From: Betaproteobacteria bacterium
Lineage (GTDB): Bacteria > Pseudomonadota > Gammaproteobacteria > Burkholderiales > SG8-41
Assembly (NCBI GenBank): GCA_025363435.1
Contig: JANYDY010000094.1
Location: forward strand, 1 to 41,635
DNA length: 41,635 bases
Reading direction: 5' to 3'
Shown: piece after piece, positions 23,987 through 31,302 of the stretch
Position numbering within the stretch: position 1 is the stretch's first letter
Layout of the letters: each line of letters opens with the position of its first letter
The notes under the pieces: generated by a model
Databases searched by the model: none
What the model saw: only the letters and a program-made list of their open reading frames with translations
Told to the model about the DNA's origin: nothing
Position numbers and translations under genes: made by a program

Positions 23987-24961
23987 TCATTCCGCGCGAA
24001 TGTGCGCCTTCTGCGCAATGGCCGCGTACTTGGTCATTTCGGATTTGAGATAAGCGGAAAACTCCGCCGGCGTATTGCCAACCGGTTCAACGCCTTCGAC
24101 CGCCAGCCGCTCGCGCACTTCGGGCAGACGCACGATGCGCGCGAGTTCCTGATGCAGGCGCGTGACGATATCCGGCGCCAGATTGGCAGGGCCCATGATG
24201 CCGTACCACACGCCGGCTTCGAAACCGGGCAGGCCGGATTCCGCCAGTGTCGGCACGTCCGGTGCGAAGCTGGCGCGCTTGAGGCTCGCCATCGCGATTG
24301 CGCGCAGCCGGCCGGCGCGTACCTGCGGTAATGCCGGCGGTGTTGTATTCATCATCACATCGACTTCGCCGGCGATCAGGCTGACGGTGGCCGGCGCAAT
24401 GCCTTTGTACGGGATGTGCACGATGTCGGTGGCCGTCACCGATTTGAATAGCTCCATGCCGAAATGCGACGTCGTGCCGCTGCCGCCGGTTGAATAATTG
24501 AGCTTGCCCGGTTTGGATTTCGCCAGCGCGACCAGTTCGCGCGCGGTTTTCGCCGGCACCGACGGATGCGTAATCAGTATCAGCGGGCCGCTCGCCAGCA
24601 GCGTCACTGGCGTGAAATCGCGCAACGTGTCGAAAGGCACGCGTGCGATGGCCGGATTCATTGCGACGTGGCCGACGTTGGCAACCAGCAGCGAATAACC
24701 GTCGGGCGTTGCCTTGGCGATCATCGCGCTGCCGATGCTGCCGCTGGCGCCGGGGCGGTTATCGACGACGACGTTCTGGCCCAGTGCATCAGCAAGTTTC
24801 TGTCCGATCAGGCGACCGATTGCATCGGTGCCGCCGCTGGGCGCGGTGGCGACGACGAATTGGATGGAGCGTTGCGGATAGGTTTGCGCGTTGACGTCAG
24901 CACCGAAACTCGCCAATGTACAAGCATAAATTGCGGTAAGACCAAGCGAAGAAAACTTCAA
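23987..24961 (-). CDS. Bug/TctC-family periplasmic solute receptor with repeat-derived 5' end
   Basis: A 324-residue receptor: signal peptide LKFSSLGLTAIYACTLASFG, then TYPQRSIQFVVATAPSGGTDAIGRLIGQKL, DNRPGASGSIGSAM, TPDGYSLL, LRDFTPVT, GGSGTTSHFGMELF and IPYKGIAPATVSLIAGE. The start is unusual: no ATG is available near the signal peptide. TTG at 24961 is proposed, with GAGG eight bases upstream supplied by the adjoining repeat. The frame stays open through the repeat to an ATG at 25066 inside the dienelactone hydrolase gene, but the residues so encoded (PLPPGEGRGEG) are just repeat translation. Confidence 0.88.
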   Translation of the reverse strand: MKFSSLGLTAIYACTLASFGADVNAQTYPQRSIQFVVATAPSGGTDAIGRLIGQKLADALGQNVVVDNRPGASGSIGSAMIAKATPDGYSLLVANVGHVAMNPAIARVPFDTLRDFTPVTLLASGPLILITHPSVPAKTARELVALAKSKPGKLNYSTGGSGTTSHFGMELFKSVTATDIVHIPYKGIAPATVSLIAGEVDVMMNTTPPALPQVRAGRLRAIAMASLKRASFAPDVPTLAESGLPGFEAGVWYGIMGPANLAPDIVTRLHQELARIVRLPEVRERLAVEGVEPVGNTPAEFSAYLKSEMTKYAAIAQKAHIRAE

Positions 24962-24968
24962 CGCTGCG

Positions 24969-25036
24969 CCCTCACCCCGGCCCTCTCCCGGAGGGAGAGG
25001 GTGAGAGCGGCGCACATTCGCTGATGCGAATGTGCG
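24969..25036. repeat. Compound intergenic repeat, copy 2
   Basis: Module A (24969-25007) is almost identical to copy 1, differing at the AA/GG centre of the left arm. Module B (25011-25036) is again an 11-bp perfect hairpin with a TGAT loop, but its stem (CGCACATTCGC and GCGAATGTGCG) differs from copy 1 at four positions per arm, all compensated. It ends five bases before the stop of the minus-strand dienelactone hydrolase gene, in the same orientation as copy 1. Confidence 0.85.
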
Positions 25037-25041
25037 TGTAT

Positions 25042-25911
25042 TCACAGGCCGTGTTGCTTGAACCACGCTTGCATTTTCTGCCAGCCGTCTTCCGCCGCTT
25101 CCTTGCGGAAACTCGGGCGGTAGTCGGCGTAGAAAGCGTGCGGCGCTTCGGGATAGACGATGATTTCGCTGGCGGCGTTGTTCGCTGCCTTGAGCGCGGC
25201 ACGCATTTGTTCAACGTGGTCCTGCGGAATGCTGGCGTCCTGACCGCCGTAGAGCCCGCGCACCGGCACTTTCAGCACGCCGGCGAGTTCAACCGGATAA
25301 GCCGGCTGCAGCGCGGCTTTCGACGGCGCAACGAGGCGTCCGTACCAGGCCACGCCGGCGCGTACTTTCGGGTTGTGCACGCAGTAGGTCCAGGTGATGC
25401 GGCCGCCCCAGCAGAAACCGGTGATGCCGAGTTTTGCGGTGTCGGCTTTGCCCGATGCGTTGGCAAATACGACTGCGGCGTCGAGGTCCGACATGACCTG
25501 GCTGTCGGGCACATGATTGACGACCTTGGCAAAGATTTCAGTGTTGTCGGTAAATTTGGTGACGTCGCCCTGACGGAAATACAGTTCAGGCGCGATTGCG
25601 AAGTAGCCAAGCTTGGCGAGGCGGCGGCAGACGTCCTTGATGTGTTCGTGCACGCCGAAAATTTCCTGCACGACCAGCACAACCGGGTACTTGCCGGCTT
25701 TTTCCGGCACGGCGCGGTAGGCCGGAATCGGGCCGTCGCGCGTTTCAAGTTTGACTTCGCCGGCGGTGAGGCCGTTGCTGTCGGTCGTGATTACGCTCGC
25801 GGCGACCGGCACCATCGAGCGCGCAAAGCCTTGATGCAGCCAGGTGGTGAACCTGTCGCGCAGGCAGTTGTCAGCGGGCGGCGCAAAGCCGGTCAATACG
25901 GAAGTCGTCAT
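25042..25911 (-). CDS. Dienelactone hydrolase-family protein
   Basis: A 289-residue alpha/beta hydrolase with the DLH triad: nucleophile Cys167 in GFCWGG, Asp225 in GGQDASIP, His258 in APHAFYADYRPS. QEIFGVHEHIKDVCRRLAK carries the Glu83 that positions the Cys. About 50 extra residues precede the domain. Family members open lactones such as dienelactone in aromatic catabolism, though many have other substrates. GAGGA precedes the ATG. It is followed on the same strand by a compound repeat and a Bug receptor, so uptake and hydrolysis of one substrate may be linked. Confidence 0.92.
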   Translation of the reverse strand: MTTSVLTGFAPPADNCLRDRFTTWLHQGFARSMVPVAASVITTDSNGLTAGEVKLETRDGPIPAYRAVPEKAGKYPVVLVVQEIFGVHEHIKDVCRRLAKLGYFAIAPELYFRQGDVTKFTDNTEIFAKVVNHVPDSQVMSDLDAAVVFANASGKADTAKLGITGFCWGGRITWTYCVHNPKVRAGVAWYGRLVAPSKAALQPAYPVELAGVLKVPVRGLYGGQDASIPQDHVEQMRAALKAANNAASEIIVYPEAPHAFYADYRPSFRKEAAEDGWQKMQAWFKQHGL

Positions 25912-26021
25912 GATGTCCTCTTTGAAAGGGCTTGAAATAAATCGCGCCGTTTCTCGGTCGGCGGCGTGGAGTACGGATTATATGGAGTGCAGCATAACGC
26001 CAGCAAGCGCGGCGGCAACCG

Positions 26022-26441
26022 TCAGTCGGCGGGCTTCACTTCCTTGACCGCGCCCTTCCAGCCGCCAGCGGAGAGATCAAAAACGATGCCGGTGGGATCG
26101 CGAAATTTTACTTCGTAATTGCTTTTTGTCGCCGCAGTCGGGCGGCCGCGCAAATACACCGCGCCGGCGGCAGTCGCCTGCGTTTCGGCCTGCTCGAGGT
26201 CATCAACCCACATACCGAAGTGGATGGTGCCGACGTACGGTTTGTCGTTGTCCATGTCGGCGATGCGGCCGCCTTTGTAATCAAGCAGCGCGATATTGAT
26301 GGTGCCGTCGGTCATGTAGACGCCGCGGCCGGCGTCGCCGGCTTTGGTCATGCCGAAGGCTTCTTCAAAAAATTTCTGCGTGGCGGCGACATCCGAGACG
26401 GAGATCGCGATGTGGCGCAGGCGGGCTTTGCTGGTGGTCAT
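26022..26441 (-). CDS. VOC-family (glyoxalase-like) protein
   Basis: A 139-residue vicinal-oxygen-chelate protein with two beta-alpha-beta-beta-beta modules. LRHIAISVSDVAATQKFFEEAFGM starts the first; GTIHFGMWVDDLEQAETQATAAGA and VKFRDPTGIVFDLS make the second. Candidate metal ligands are His in RHIAI, His in TIHFG and a late acidic residue. It could be a lyase, isomerase or dioxygenase. ATG 26441 has AAGGA six bases upstream; the open frame to 26621 is not family-like and overlaps the divergent Bug gene. Confidence 0.88.
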   Translation of the reverse strand: MTTSKARLRHIAISVSDVAATQKFFEEAFGMTKAGDAGRGVYMTDGTINIALLDYKGGRIADMDNDKPYVGTIHFGMWVDDLEQAETQATAAGAVYLRGRPTAATKSNYEVKFRDPTGIVFDLSAGGWKGAVKEVKPAD

Positions 26442-26542
26442 GTCAATTCCTTTCGCGGCGGCTGCCGCAATAGCGACTCTGGTGTACGATGCTACCCGTT
26501 TGCCGCCGTGCGGCGCAATTGTCAAATTGTCAGGAAGATTAA

Positions 26543-27529
26543 ATGCAAAACAAATATCGTGGTGCGGTGCAAATATCGGTGACGGTGATTTCAATGCTCG
26601 CAGCCGTTGTTGCCAATGCACAGGCCTGGAAGCCCGAAAAAGCGGTTGAAATCGTTATCGGCACCAGTGCGGGCGGTCCGCAGGATCGTATGGGTCGTGC
26701 GGTGCAGCGCATATTGCAGGAAAAAAAGCTGGTGCTGACGCCGGTCAGCGTCGTCAATAAGGGCGGCGGCGGCGCGGTTGCGCTGAATTATCTCAACCAG
26801 CACGCGGGTGACGGCCAGTTCATGGCGGTCAATGCGCTGTCCACGCTGACGAATTTCATTACGGCGAAGAGCACGATCGGCCCGGCCGACCTGACGCCGC
26901 TGGCGATGATGGGCGCCGAATACGTCGGCATCACGGTGCGCGCCGAGTCGCCGTTGAAAACCGGCAAGGACGTGCTCGATCAACTGAAAAAAGACCCGGC
27001 TTCGCTGAGCGTCGCGGTCGGCACGGCCCTCGGCAACGCCACGCATCTGTCGTTCGTGCTGGCGATGAAAGCGGGCGGCGTCGATATCAAAAAGCTGAAG
27101 ACGGTGGTGTTCGGCTCGGGCGGTGATTCGATGACGGCGCTGCTGGGTGGACACGTTGACGTGGCGGCGAGCGCGCCGTCGGCGATGTTGCAGCAGGTGC
27201 AGGCCGGCAAGATGCGCATCATTGTCATCGGTGCGCCGGCGCGGCTTGGCGGCGAGCTGGCAAAAATTCCGACCTGGAAGGAAATCGGCGTCAATAGCGC
27301 GTTTGACCTGTGGCGCGGGCTGGCCGGTCCGAAAGGCATGAGCCGCGCGCAAATCCAGTTCTGGGATTCGGCGCTCGGCGCGCTGGTGAAAACCGACGAA
27401 TGGAAAAAAGAACTCGTCGAGAATCAGGTCGAAAACATTTACAAGAATAGCGCCGACACCGCGCTGCAGTGGAAGGCCGAGTACGATGAAGTCAAAGGCG
27501 TGTTGACGGAACTCGGCCTCGCCAAATAA
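26543..27529 (+). CDS. Divergent Bug/TctC-family periplasmic receptor
   Basis: A 328-residue receptor more distant from the other six. The signal peptide ends near ANAQA; then WKPEKAVEIVIGTSAGGPQDRMGRAVQRIL, VSVVNKGGGGAVALNYL, VGTALGNATHLSF and FGSGGDSMTALLGGHVDVA. The DNRPGA and PDGYT signatures are replaced by VNKGGGG and AGDGQF, as in classical TctC-like tricarboxylate receptors. AGGAAG precedes the ATG. It is divergent from the VOC gene and converges with the CapA gene with only 14 bases between stops. Confidence 0.92.
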   Translation: MQNKYRGAVQISVTVISMLAAVVANAQAWKPEKAVEIVIGTSAGGPQDRMGRAVQRILQEKKLVLTPVSVVNKGGGGAVALNYLNQHAGDGQFMAVNALSTLTNFITAKSTIGPADLTPLAMMGAEYVGITVRAESPLKTGKDVLDQLKKDPASLSVAVGTALGNATHLSFVLAMKAGGVDIKKLKTVVFGSGGDSMTALLGGHVDVAASAPSAMLQQVQAGKMRIIVIGAPARLGGELAKIPTWKEIGVNSAFDLWRGLAGPKGMSRAQIQFWDSALGALVKTDEWKKELVENQVENIYKNSADTALQWKAEYDEVKGVLTELGLAK

Positions 27530-27543
27530 CGGGCGGCGGCGCC

Positions 27544-28587
27544 TTAATTTAAAACGATCGCGACTTCATCGCCTTTTGTTTTGAGTTTGGCGCCGAAAGG
27601 TTTGCTGCCGTCGGTAATTTCCTTGAGCGTTTCCTGTTCGTCGGCCAGAGCGCACAACACCGATTCATTCTGCTCGTTGTGGCGGACAAACTGGAAGGTC
27701 GCGCCCTTGACCTCTTTGCCGTCAATCGCGATGCGCGCGAGCATGCCGACCCAGTTGCCGTGTTTGCGTCCGCCGTGGCCGGTGTGGAATGAAAAGCTGC
27801 CGAGGCCGTAAAAAATCGGTTTGCCTTCGTACGATTCAACCGGCAGCGAGTAATGTGGGCCGTGCCCGATGACGACGTCGGCGCCGGCGTCGATCGCCGC
27901 GTGCGCCCACTCGCTCATGTAATCGAGCACTTCTTTTTTCAAACCCCAGTGGCAAGAGGCCACCAGCACATCGCATTTCGCGCGCAGCGCCGCCACGTCT
28001 TCGCGGAACAGCTTGAGGTGTGCGGCGTCGCACCAGGTCAGGATCACCGGCGGCAGGCCGGGGCGGTTGCACGGCGGAATATCAACGCGTGTTTTGTGCA
28101 GCGGCAGCTGATACGCGGTGTGGCCTTTCATGACGGCAACGCCGGCCGTATGTTTGGTCGCTTCGTGGTTGGTCGGCCAGTAGACCGCAGTGCGTTGCAT
28201 GAAACCGTAGCGCACGCCGTTGCGCTCGAGGATAACCGGCGCATAGGCGGCTTCGCGGTTCGCGCCGGCACCAGTGTGCGGAATGCCGACTTCATCGAGC
28301 CGCGCAATCGAGCTGGTAATCGCCGCCTCGCCATAGTTGACGTTGTTGGCGATGCCGACCGCCTGAATGCCACCGTTCCTGAGCGTTTCACCGGCGGGGA
28401 CGGGGTTGGCGAAAAATCCTTCGTTTTCGACCGAGTGCCCGGCCGGCGGTTGATACAGGCAGCATTCCATATTGCTGAATACGGCATCGGCGGCTTTGAA
28501 TTCGGCGGCGACCTTGCGAAACGGCACGCTAGGGTCATCGACGCTCATTAGGTTGACGTCGCCGGTCAGGATCAGTTTTTGTGGCAT
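27544..28587 (-). CDS. CapA-family (PgsA/CapA-like) metallophosphatase-fold protein
   Basis: A 347-residue protein with the CapA pattern: LTGDVNLM, VFSNMECCL (SNLE-type), VGIANNVNYG (ANNH-type with His replaced by Val-Asn), VASCHWG, and DVVIGHGPH. The family includes poly-gamma-glutamate capsule proteins and cytoplasmic relatives beside catabolic genes. No signal peptide or membrane anchor is visible, which argues against a capsule role. Some metal ligands of the calcineurin-like fold remain (GD, HWG, GHGPH). Function is probably enzymatic but unknown. Confidence 0.87.
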   Translation of the reverse strand: MPQKLILTGDVNLMSVDDPSVPFRKVAAEFKAADAVFSNMECCLYQPPAGHSVENEGFFANPVPAGETLRNGGIQAVGIANNVNYGEAAITSSIARLDEVGIPHTGAGANREAAYAPVILERNGVRYGFMQRTAVYWPTNHEATKHTAGVAVMKGHTAYQLPLHKTRVDIPPCNRPGLPPVILTWCDAAHLKLFREDVAALRAKCDVLVASCHWGLKKEVLDYMSEWAHAAIDAGADVVIGHGPHYSLPVESYEGKPIFYGLGSFSFHTGHGGRKHGNWVGMLARIAIDGKEVKGATFQFVRHNEQNESVLCALADEQETLKEITDGSKPFGAKLKTKGDEVAIVLN

Positions 28588-28710
28588 GGGAGGGGATTCC
28601 GTACGTGAATTGATGGCAGGCCGGAATTATAACGAATCGCTCTCAAGCGGCCTTTCTATGACCAAAAGCGGCGGCCTTTTCGCGCGATTTTCCGGGGCGC
28701 CAGATTTCAA

Positions 28711-28739
28711 TTGATATCGGCGCAGGCGTTTGTTATAAC
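28711..28739 (+). promoter_or_regulatory. Sigma-70-type promoter of the universal stress protein gene
   Basis: TTGATA (28711-28716), exactly 17 bases, then TATAAC (28734-28739). The gene starts at 28771 behind AAAGGAGGA, giving a short leader of about 25 bases. Confidence 0.7.
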
Positions 28740-28770
28740 GGCGCCGTAGTTCAGGCAAAAGGAGGATCGT

Positions 28771-29211
28771 ATGTTCAAGCATATTTTGATTCCTACCGAC
28801 GGATCCGAGCTGTCAAAAAAAGCGATCCAAATCGGCGTTGAACTTGCCAAGTTCCATGGCGCGCGCGTCACCGGCGTACATGCCGTGCCCGACTACCACC
28901 TGATGATTGCCTACGAGGGCGCTTTCGATCCGGTCACCGAGGAGCGCATTGAAAAAGAGGCGCGCGCACGCGCTGAAACCTACCTCGAACACATCAAGCA
29001 GACGGCCGCCGCCGCCGGGGTCGCTTGCGATACGGTGTGCGAAACCAACGATCATCCCTATGACGCGATCATCAAGACTGCGGAGGGTACGGCGTGCGAT
29101 CTCATCGTGCTGCACTCGCACGGCCGCAAGGGGCTGGCCGCGGCGTTGCTCGGTAGCGAAACCCGCAAAGTGCTGTTCTACGCCAAGATTCCGGTCATGG
29201 TCGTGCGCTAG
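28771..29211 (+). CDS. Universal stress protein (UspA family)
   Basis: A 146-residue single Usp domain: FKHILIPTDGSELSKKAIQIGVELAK at the N-terminus and, near the C-terminus, LHSHGRKGLAAALLGSETRKVLFYAKIPVMVVR. The ATP-binding motif G-x2-G-x9-G(S/T) is kept at the second and third Gly (HSHG, nine residues, GS), with His replacing the first Gly. Usp proteins help survival during starvation or stress. It has its own promoter and a near-ideal ribosome site. The AT-rich zone and small-RNA candidate follow, with no terminator visible directly after the stop. Confidence 0.93.
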   Translation: MFKHILIPTDGSELSKKAIQIGVELAKFHGARVTGVHAVPDYHLMIAYEGAFDPVTEERIEKEARARAETYLEHIKQTAAAAGVACDTVCETNDHPYDAIIKTAEGTACDLIVLHSHGRKGLAAALLGSETRKVLFYAKIPVMVVR

Positions 29212-29236
29212 GTGCTGGCGCGGCATAATGGCCTAT

Positions 29237-29330
29237 TTTGTTCTTGAATGACAATGTTATAAAAATCGTAATTTATTGAAAATTAATGATTAATTGTTTA
29301 ATTTTGTGGATTTATTGCAAAGCAGCAGAA
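29237..29330. other. AT-rich tract upstream of the small-RNA promoter
   Basis: About 95 bases made mostly of A and T in an otherwise GC-rich window, including an 8-bp inverted repeat AAAATTAA/TTAATTTT (29279-29286 and 29298-29305). It ends just before the -35 box at 29336, so it could act as an UP element or bind a nucleoid protein. No gene is seen in it. Confidence 0.5.
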
Positions 29331-29335
29331 AATGC

Positions 29336-29364
29336 TTGCCTGAGGGGTGATTTGAGGGCATAAT
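29336..29364 (+). promoter_or_regulatory. Promoter of the small-RNA candidate
   Basis: TTGCCT (29336-29341), a 17-base spacer and CATAAT (29359-29364). Transcription should start near 29371. The AT-rich tract lies directly upstream. Confidence 0.65.
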
Positions 29365-29370
29365 GGTTTC

Positions 29371-29466
29371 GCGTTGGGCACCTTTACAGGTGTCGGCGCA
29401 TATCCTCCAAAACCTCCTCCTTTGGTGGAACCTCAGCGCAACCCTTCGGGGTTGCGCTTTTTTTTT
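29371..29466 (+). ncRNA. Candidate small RNA with an anti-Shine-Dalgarno loop
   Basis: Roughly 96 bases between a promoter and a strong terminator, with no open frame. Three hairpins can be drawn by hand. Hairpin 1 is GGCACCT/AGGTGTC around TTAC (29377-29394, one G-U pair). Hairpin 2 has arms TCC-T-CCAAA and TTTGG-T-GGA (29403-29429, one T-T mismatch) and a nine-base loop ACCTCCTCC (29412-29420). Hairpin 3 is the terminator. The loop of hairpin 2 matches the 16S anti-Shine-Dalgarno sequence, so the RNA could pair with ribosome-binding sites. I recall betaproteobacterial small RNAs with such loops (NcS27 in Burkholderia, BTSR1); membership is not tested. Confidence 0.65.
29435..29466 (+). terminator. 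Strong rho-independent terminator with UUCG tetraloop
   Basis: A 10-bp perfect stem AGCGCAACCC/GGGTTGCGCT around TTCG, followed by a T-run to 29466 (nine consecutive T counting the last stem base). C(UUCG)G is an exceptionally stable tetraloop. It forms the 3' end of the small-RNA candidate. Confidence 0.92.
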
Positions 29467-29467
29467 G

Positions 29468-29832
29468 TGTTTTCGGTTTGCCTACGCCTGACACGGGGTG
29501 AGCGGCCGGGCTGCGCGATATTGCCGGCGTAAGCACCTGTTTTGACCGCGGCCACCATGCCCGTAGTGCGCATCGCGATATCGCTTTGCAGCGGCATCAC
29601 ACAATGCGCTTCAAAAGGTCGTGTGTGGCGCATCGCCGCGGCTTTGGCGGCGGTGCGATTCAGATATACTTGCGCGTCTTGCCGGCAGCATGGTCGCCGG
29701 CAACACCGGCACGCGCTGGCATCGATGGATGTCGCCATCAGCGGTAGCCCGCTGCAATTGTTCGTGATGTGCGATTTATTGCAGAGCGGAATGTGCGGTG
29801 CAGTCGGCCATGCGCAATAAACAGGGCAATCC
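29468..29832. other. 365-base intergenic region before sucC
   Basis: No convincing gene. Short open frames on both strands lack family similarity and sensible ribosome sites. A TATACT element (29665-29670) with TTGGCG 15 bases upstream could be a weak sucCD promoter; the spacing is short. The long leader could contain regulation of sucCD, but no known riboswitch is recognised. Confidence 0.4.
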
Positions 29833-31302
29833 ATGAAGATTCACGAATATCAGGCAAAAGAAGTACTGCGCCGCTTTGGCGTCATCACGCCGCGCGGTAT
29901 CGCGTGTTTCAGCGTTGACGAAGCAATTGCAGCCGCGCAGACGCTTGGCGGCAAGGTGTGGGTGGTGAAGGCGCAAATTCACGCCGGTGGTCGCGGTAAG
30001 GGTGGCGGCGTAAAACTCGCGCGCTCGCCTGACGAAGTCAAAAAATACGCGCGACAGATACTCGGCATGATGCTGAAGACGCATCAGACCGGACCCGAGG
30101 GGCAGAAGGTGCGCCGCCTGCTGATCGAGGAAGGTGCGGACATCAAAAAAGAACTCTACGTCGGCATGGTGGTCGACCGCGGCACACAGCGCGTCTGCCT
30201 GATGGCGAGTTCCGAGGGCGGCATGGACATCGAAGAAGTTGCCGCGCACACGCCCGAAAGAATCCACAAGGTGTTTATCGATCCGGGCACCGGTCTCCAG
30301 GACGGCGAAGCCGACGATGTGGCGCGCAAGATAGGCATTCCCGAGGCTTCAATCGCGAAAGCGCGCATTGCATTGCAGGGTTTGTACAAGGCGTTTGACG
30401 AAACCGACGCGTCGCTCGCCGAAATCAATCCGCTGATCCTGACCGGCAGCGGCGATGTCATCGCGCTCGATGCCAAATTCAACTTCGACGACAACGCGCT
30501 GTTCCGTCATCCGGACATCGTGGCGATGCGCGACATCGACGAAGAAGACCCGTATGAAGTGCAGGCCTCGAAATTCGACCTCAACTACATTTCGCTCGAC
30601 GGCAATATCGGCTGCTTGGTCAACGGCGCTGGCCTTGCCATGGCGACCATGGACATTACCAAGCTTTATGGCGGCAGCCCGGCCAACTTCCTTGATGTCG
30701 GCGGCAGCGCTACTGCGGAGAAAGTAACGGAAGCCTTCAAGATCATGCTGAACAATCCGAAGGTGAAGGCGATTCTCGTCAATATTTTCGGCGGCATCAT
30801 GAAATGCGATGTCATTGCCGAAGGCATTGTGACGGCGGCGCGCCAGGTGAATCTGACCGTGCCGCTGGTGGTGCGTCTCGAAGGTACCAACGTTGATCTG
30901 GGCAAGAAGATACTTGCCGATTCCGGATTGCCGATTATCTCGGGTAATAACATGGACGACGCCGCTTCCAAAGCTGTCAAGGCCGCGCTGGCGGTGAGCG
31001 GTGGCAAGAAGGTGGCGAAGCCGAAAGCGAAGGCTGCGCCGGCAAAAGCAAAGTCTACAGCGAAGCCGAAGAAAAAAGCAGTCAAGGCCAAACCTAAAGC
31101 CAAAGCAAAAGCAAAAGCAAAAGCAAAAGCAAAAGCAAAAGCAAAAGCAAAAGCAAAAGCCAAGCCGAAGGCAAAAGCCAAGGGCAAAGCGAAATCGAAG
31201 CCGGCACGCAAGGCCGCTGCGAAACGCAAGGCAAAGCCCGTTAAGAAGTCGACAAAGAAGCGCGCTGCGCGCAAGGCCGCAGCGAAAGGGAAACGCAAAT
31301 GA
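29833..31302 (+). CDS. sucC: Succinyl-CoA synthetase beta subunit with Lys/Ala-rich C-terminal tail
   Basis: A 489-residue protein; normal SucC is about 388. Residues 1-391 are a complete SucC: ATP-grasp start [94 protein letters not shown] and [14 protein letters not shown]. With SucD it makes succinate and ATP from succinyl-CoA in the TCA cycle. Residues from about 392 form a 98-residue extension with no Asp or Glu, rich in Lys, Ala, Pro and Arg, including (Ala-Lys)9 at 425-442. It resembles eukaryotic H1 tails and bacterial AlgP/H1-like proteins, and probably binds nucleic acid or polyanions. sucD overlaps its stop by four bases. Confidence 0.95.
   Translation: MKIHEYQAKEVLRRFGVITPRGIACFSVDEAIAAAQTLGGKVWVVKAQIHAGGRGKGGGVKLARSPDEVKKYARQILGMMLKTHQTGPEGQKVRRLLIEEGADIKKELYVGMVVDRGTQRVCLMASSEGGMDIEEVAAHTPERIHKVFIDPGTGLQDGEADDVARKIGIPEASIAKARIALQGLYKAFDETDASLAEINPLILTGSGDVIALDAKFNFDDNALFRHPDIVAMRDIDEEDPYEVQASKFDLNYISLDGNIGCLVNGAGLAMATMDITKLYGGSPANFLDVGGSATAEKVTEAFKIMLNNPKVKAILVNIFGGIMKCDVIAEGIVTAARQVNLTVPLVVRLEGTNVDLGKKILADSGLPIISGNNMDDAASKAVKAALAVSGGKKVAKPKAKAAPAKAKSTAKPKKKAVKAKPKAKAKAKAKAKAKAKAKAKAKAKPKAKAKGKAKSKPARKAAAKRKAKPVKKSTKKRAARKAAAKGKRK
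31105..31158 (+). repeat. Nine tandem GCAAAA hexamers within sucC
   Basis: Nine exact head-to-tail copies of GCAAAA, in frame as Ala-Lys codon pairs (codons 425-442). Because the unit is six bases, gain or loss of copies by slippage keeps the frame and only changes tail length. The flanking tail uses mixed GCC/GCG/AAG codons, so this homogeneous block looks recently expanded. Confidence 0.95.

Noticed and set aside
24962..25066. N-terminal extension of the Bug protein starting at ATG 25066
   Set aside because: It would translate an intergenic repeat and precede the signal peptide by 35 residues.
29542..29820. 92-residue plus-strand frame before sucC
   Set aside because: Composition is like random translation and there is no Shine-Dalgarno site at its start.
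29433..29834. 133-residue minus-strand frame before sucC
   Set aside because: It runs through the strong terminator and has no family features or sensible ribosome site.
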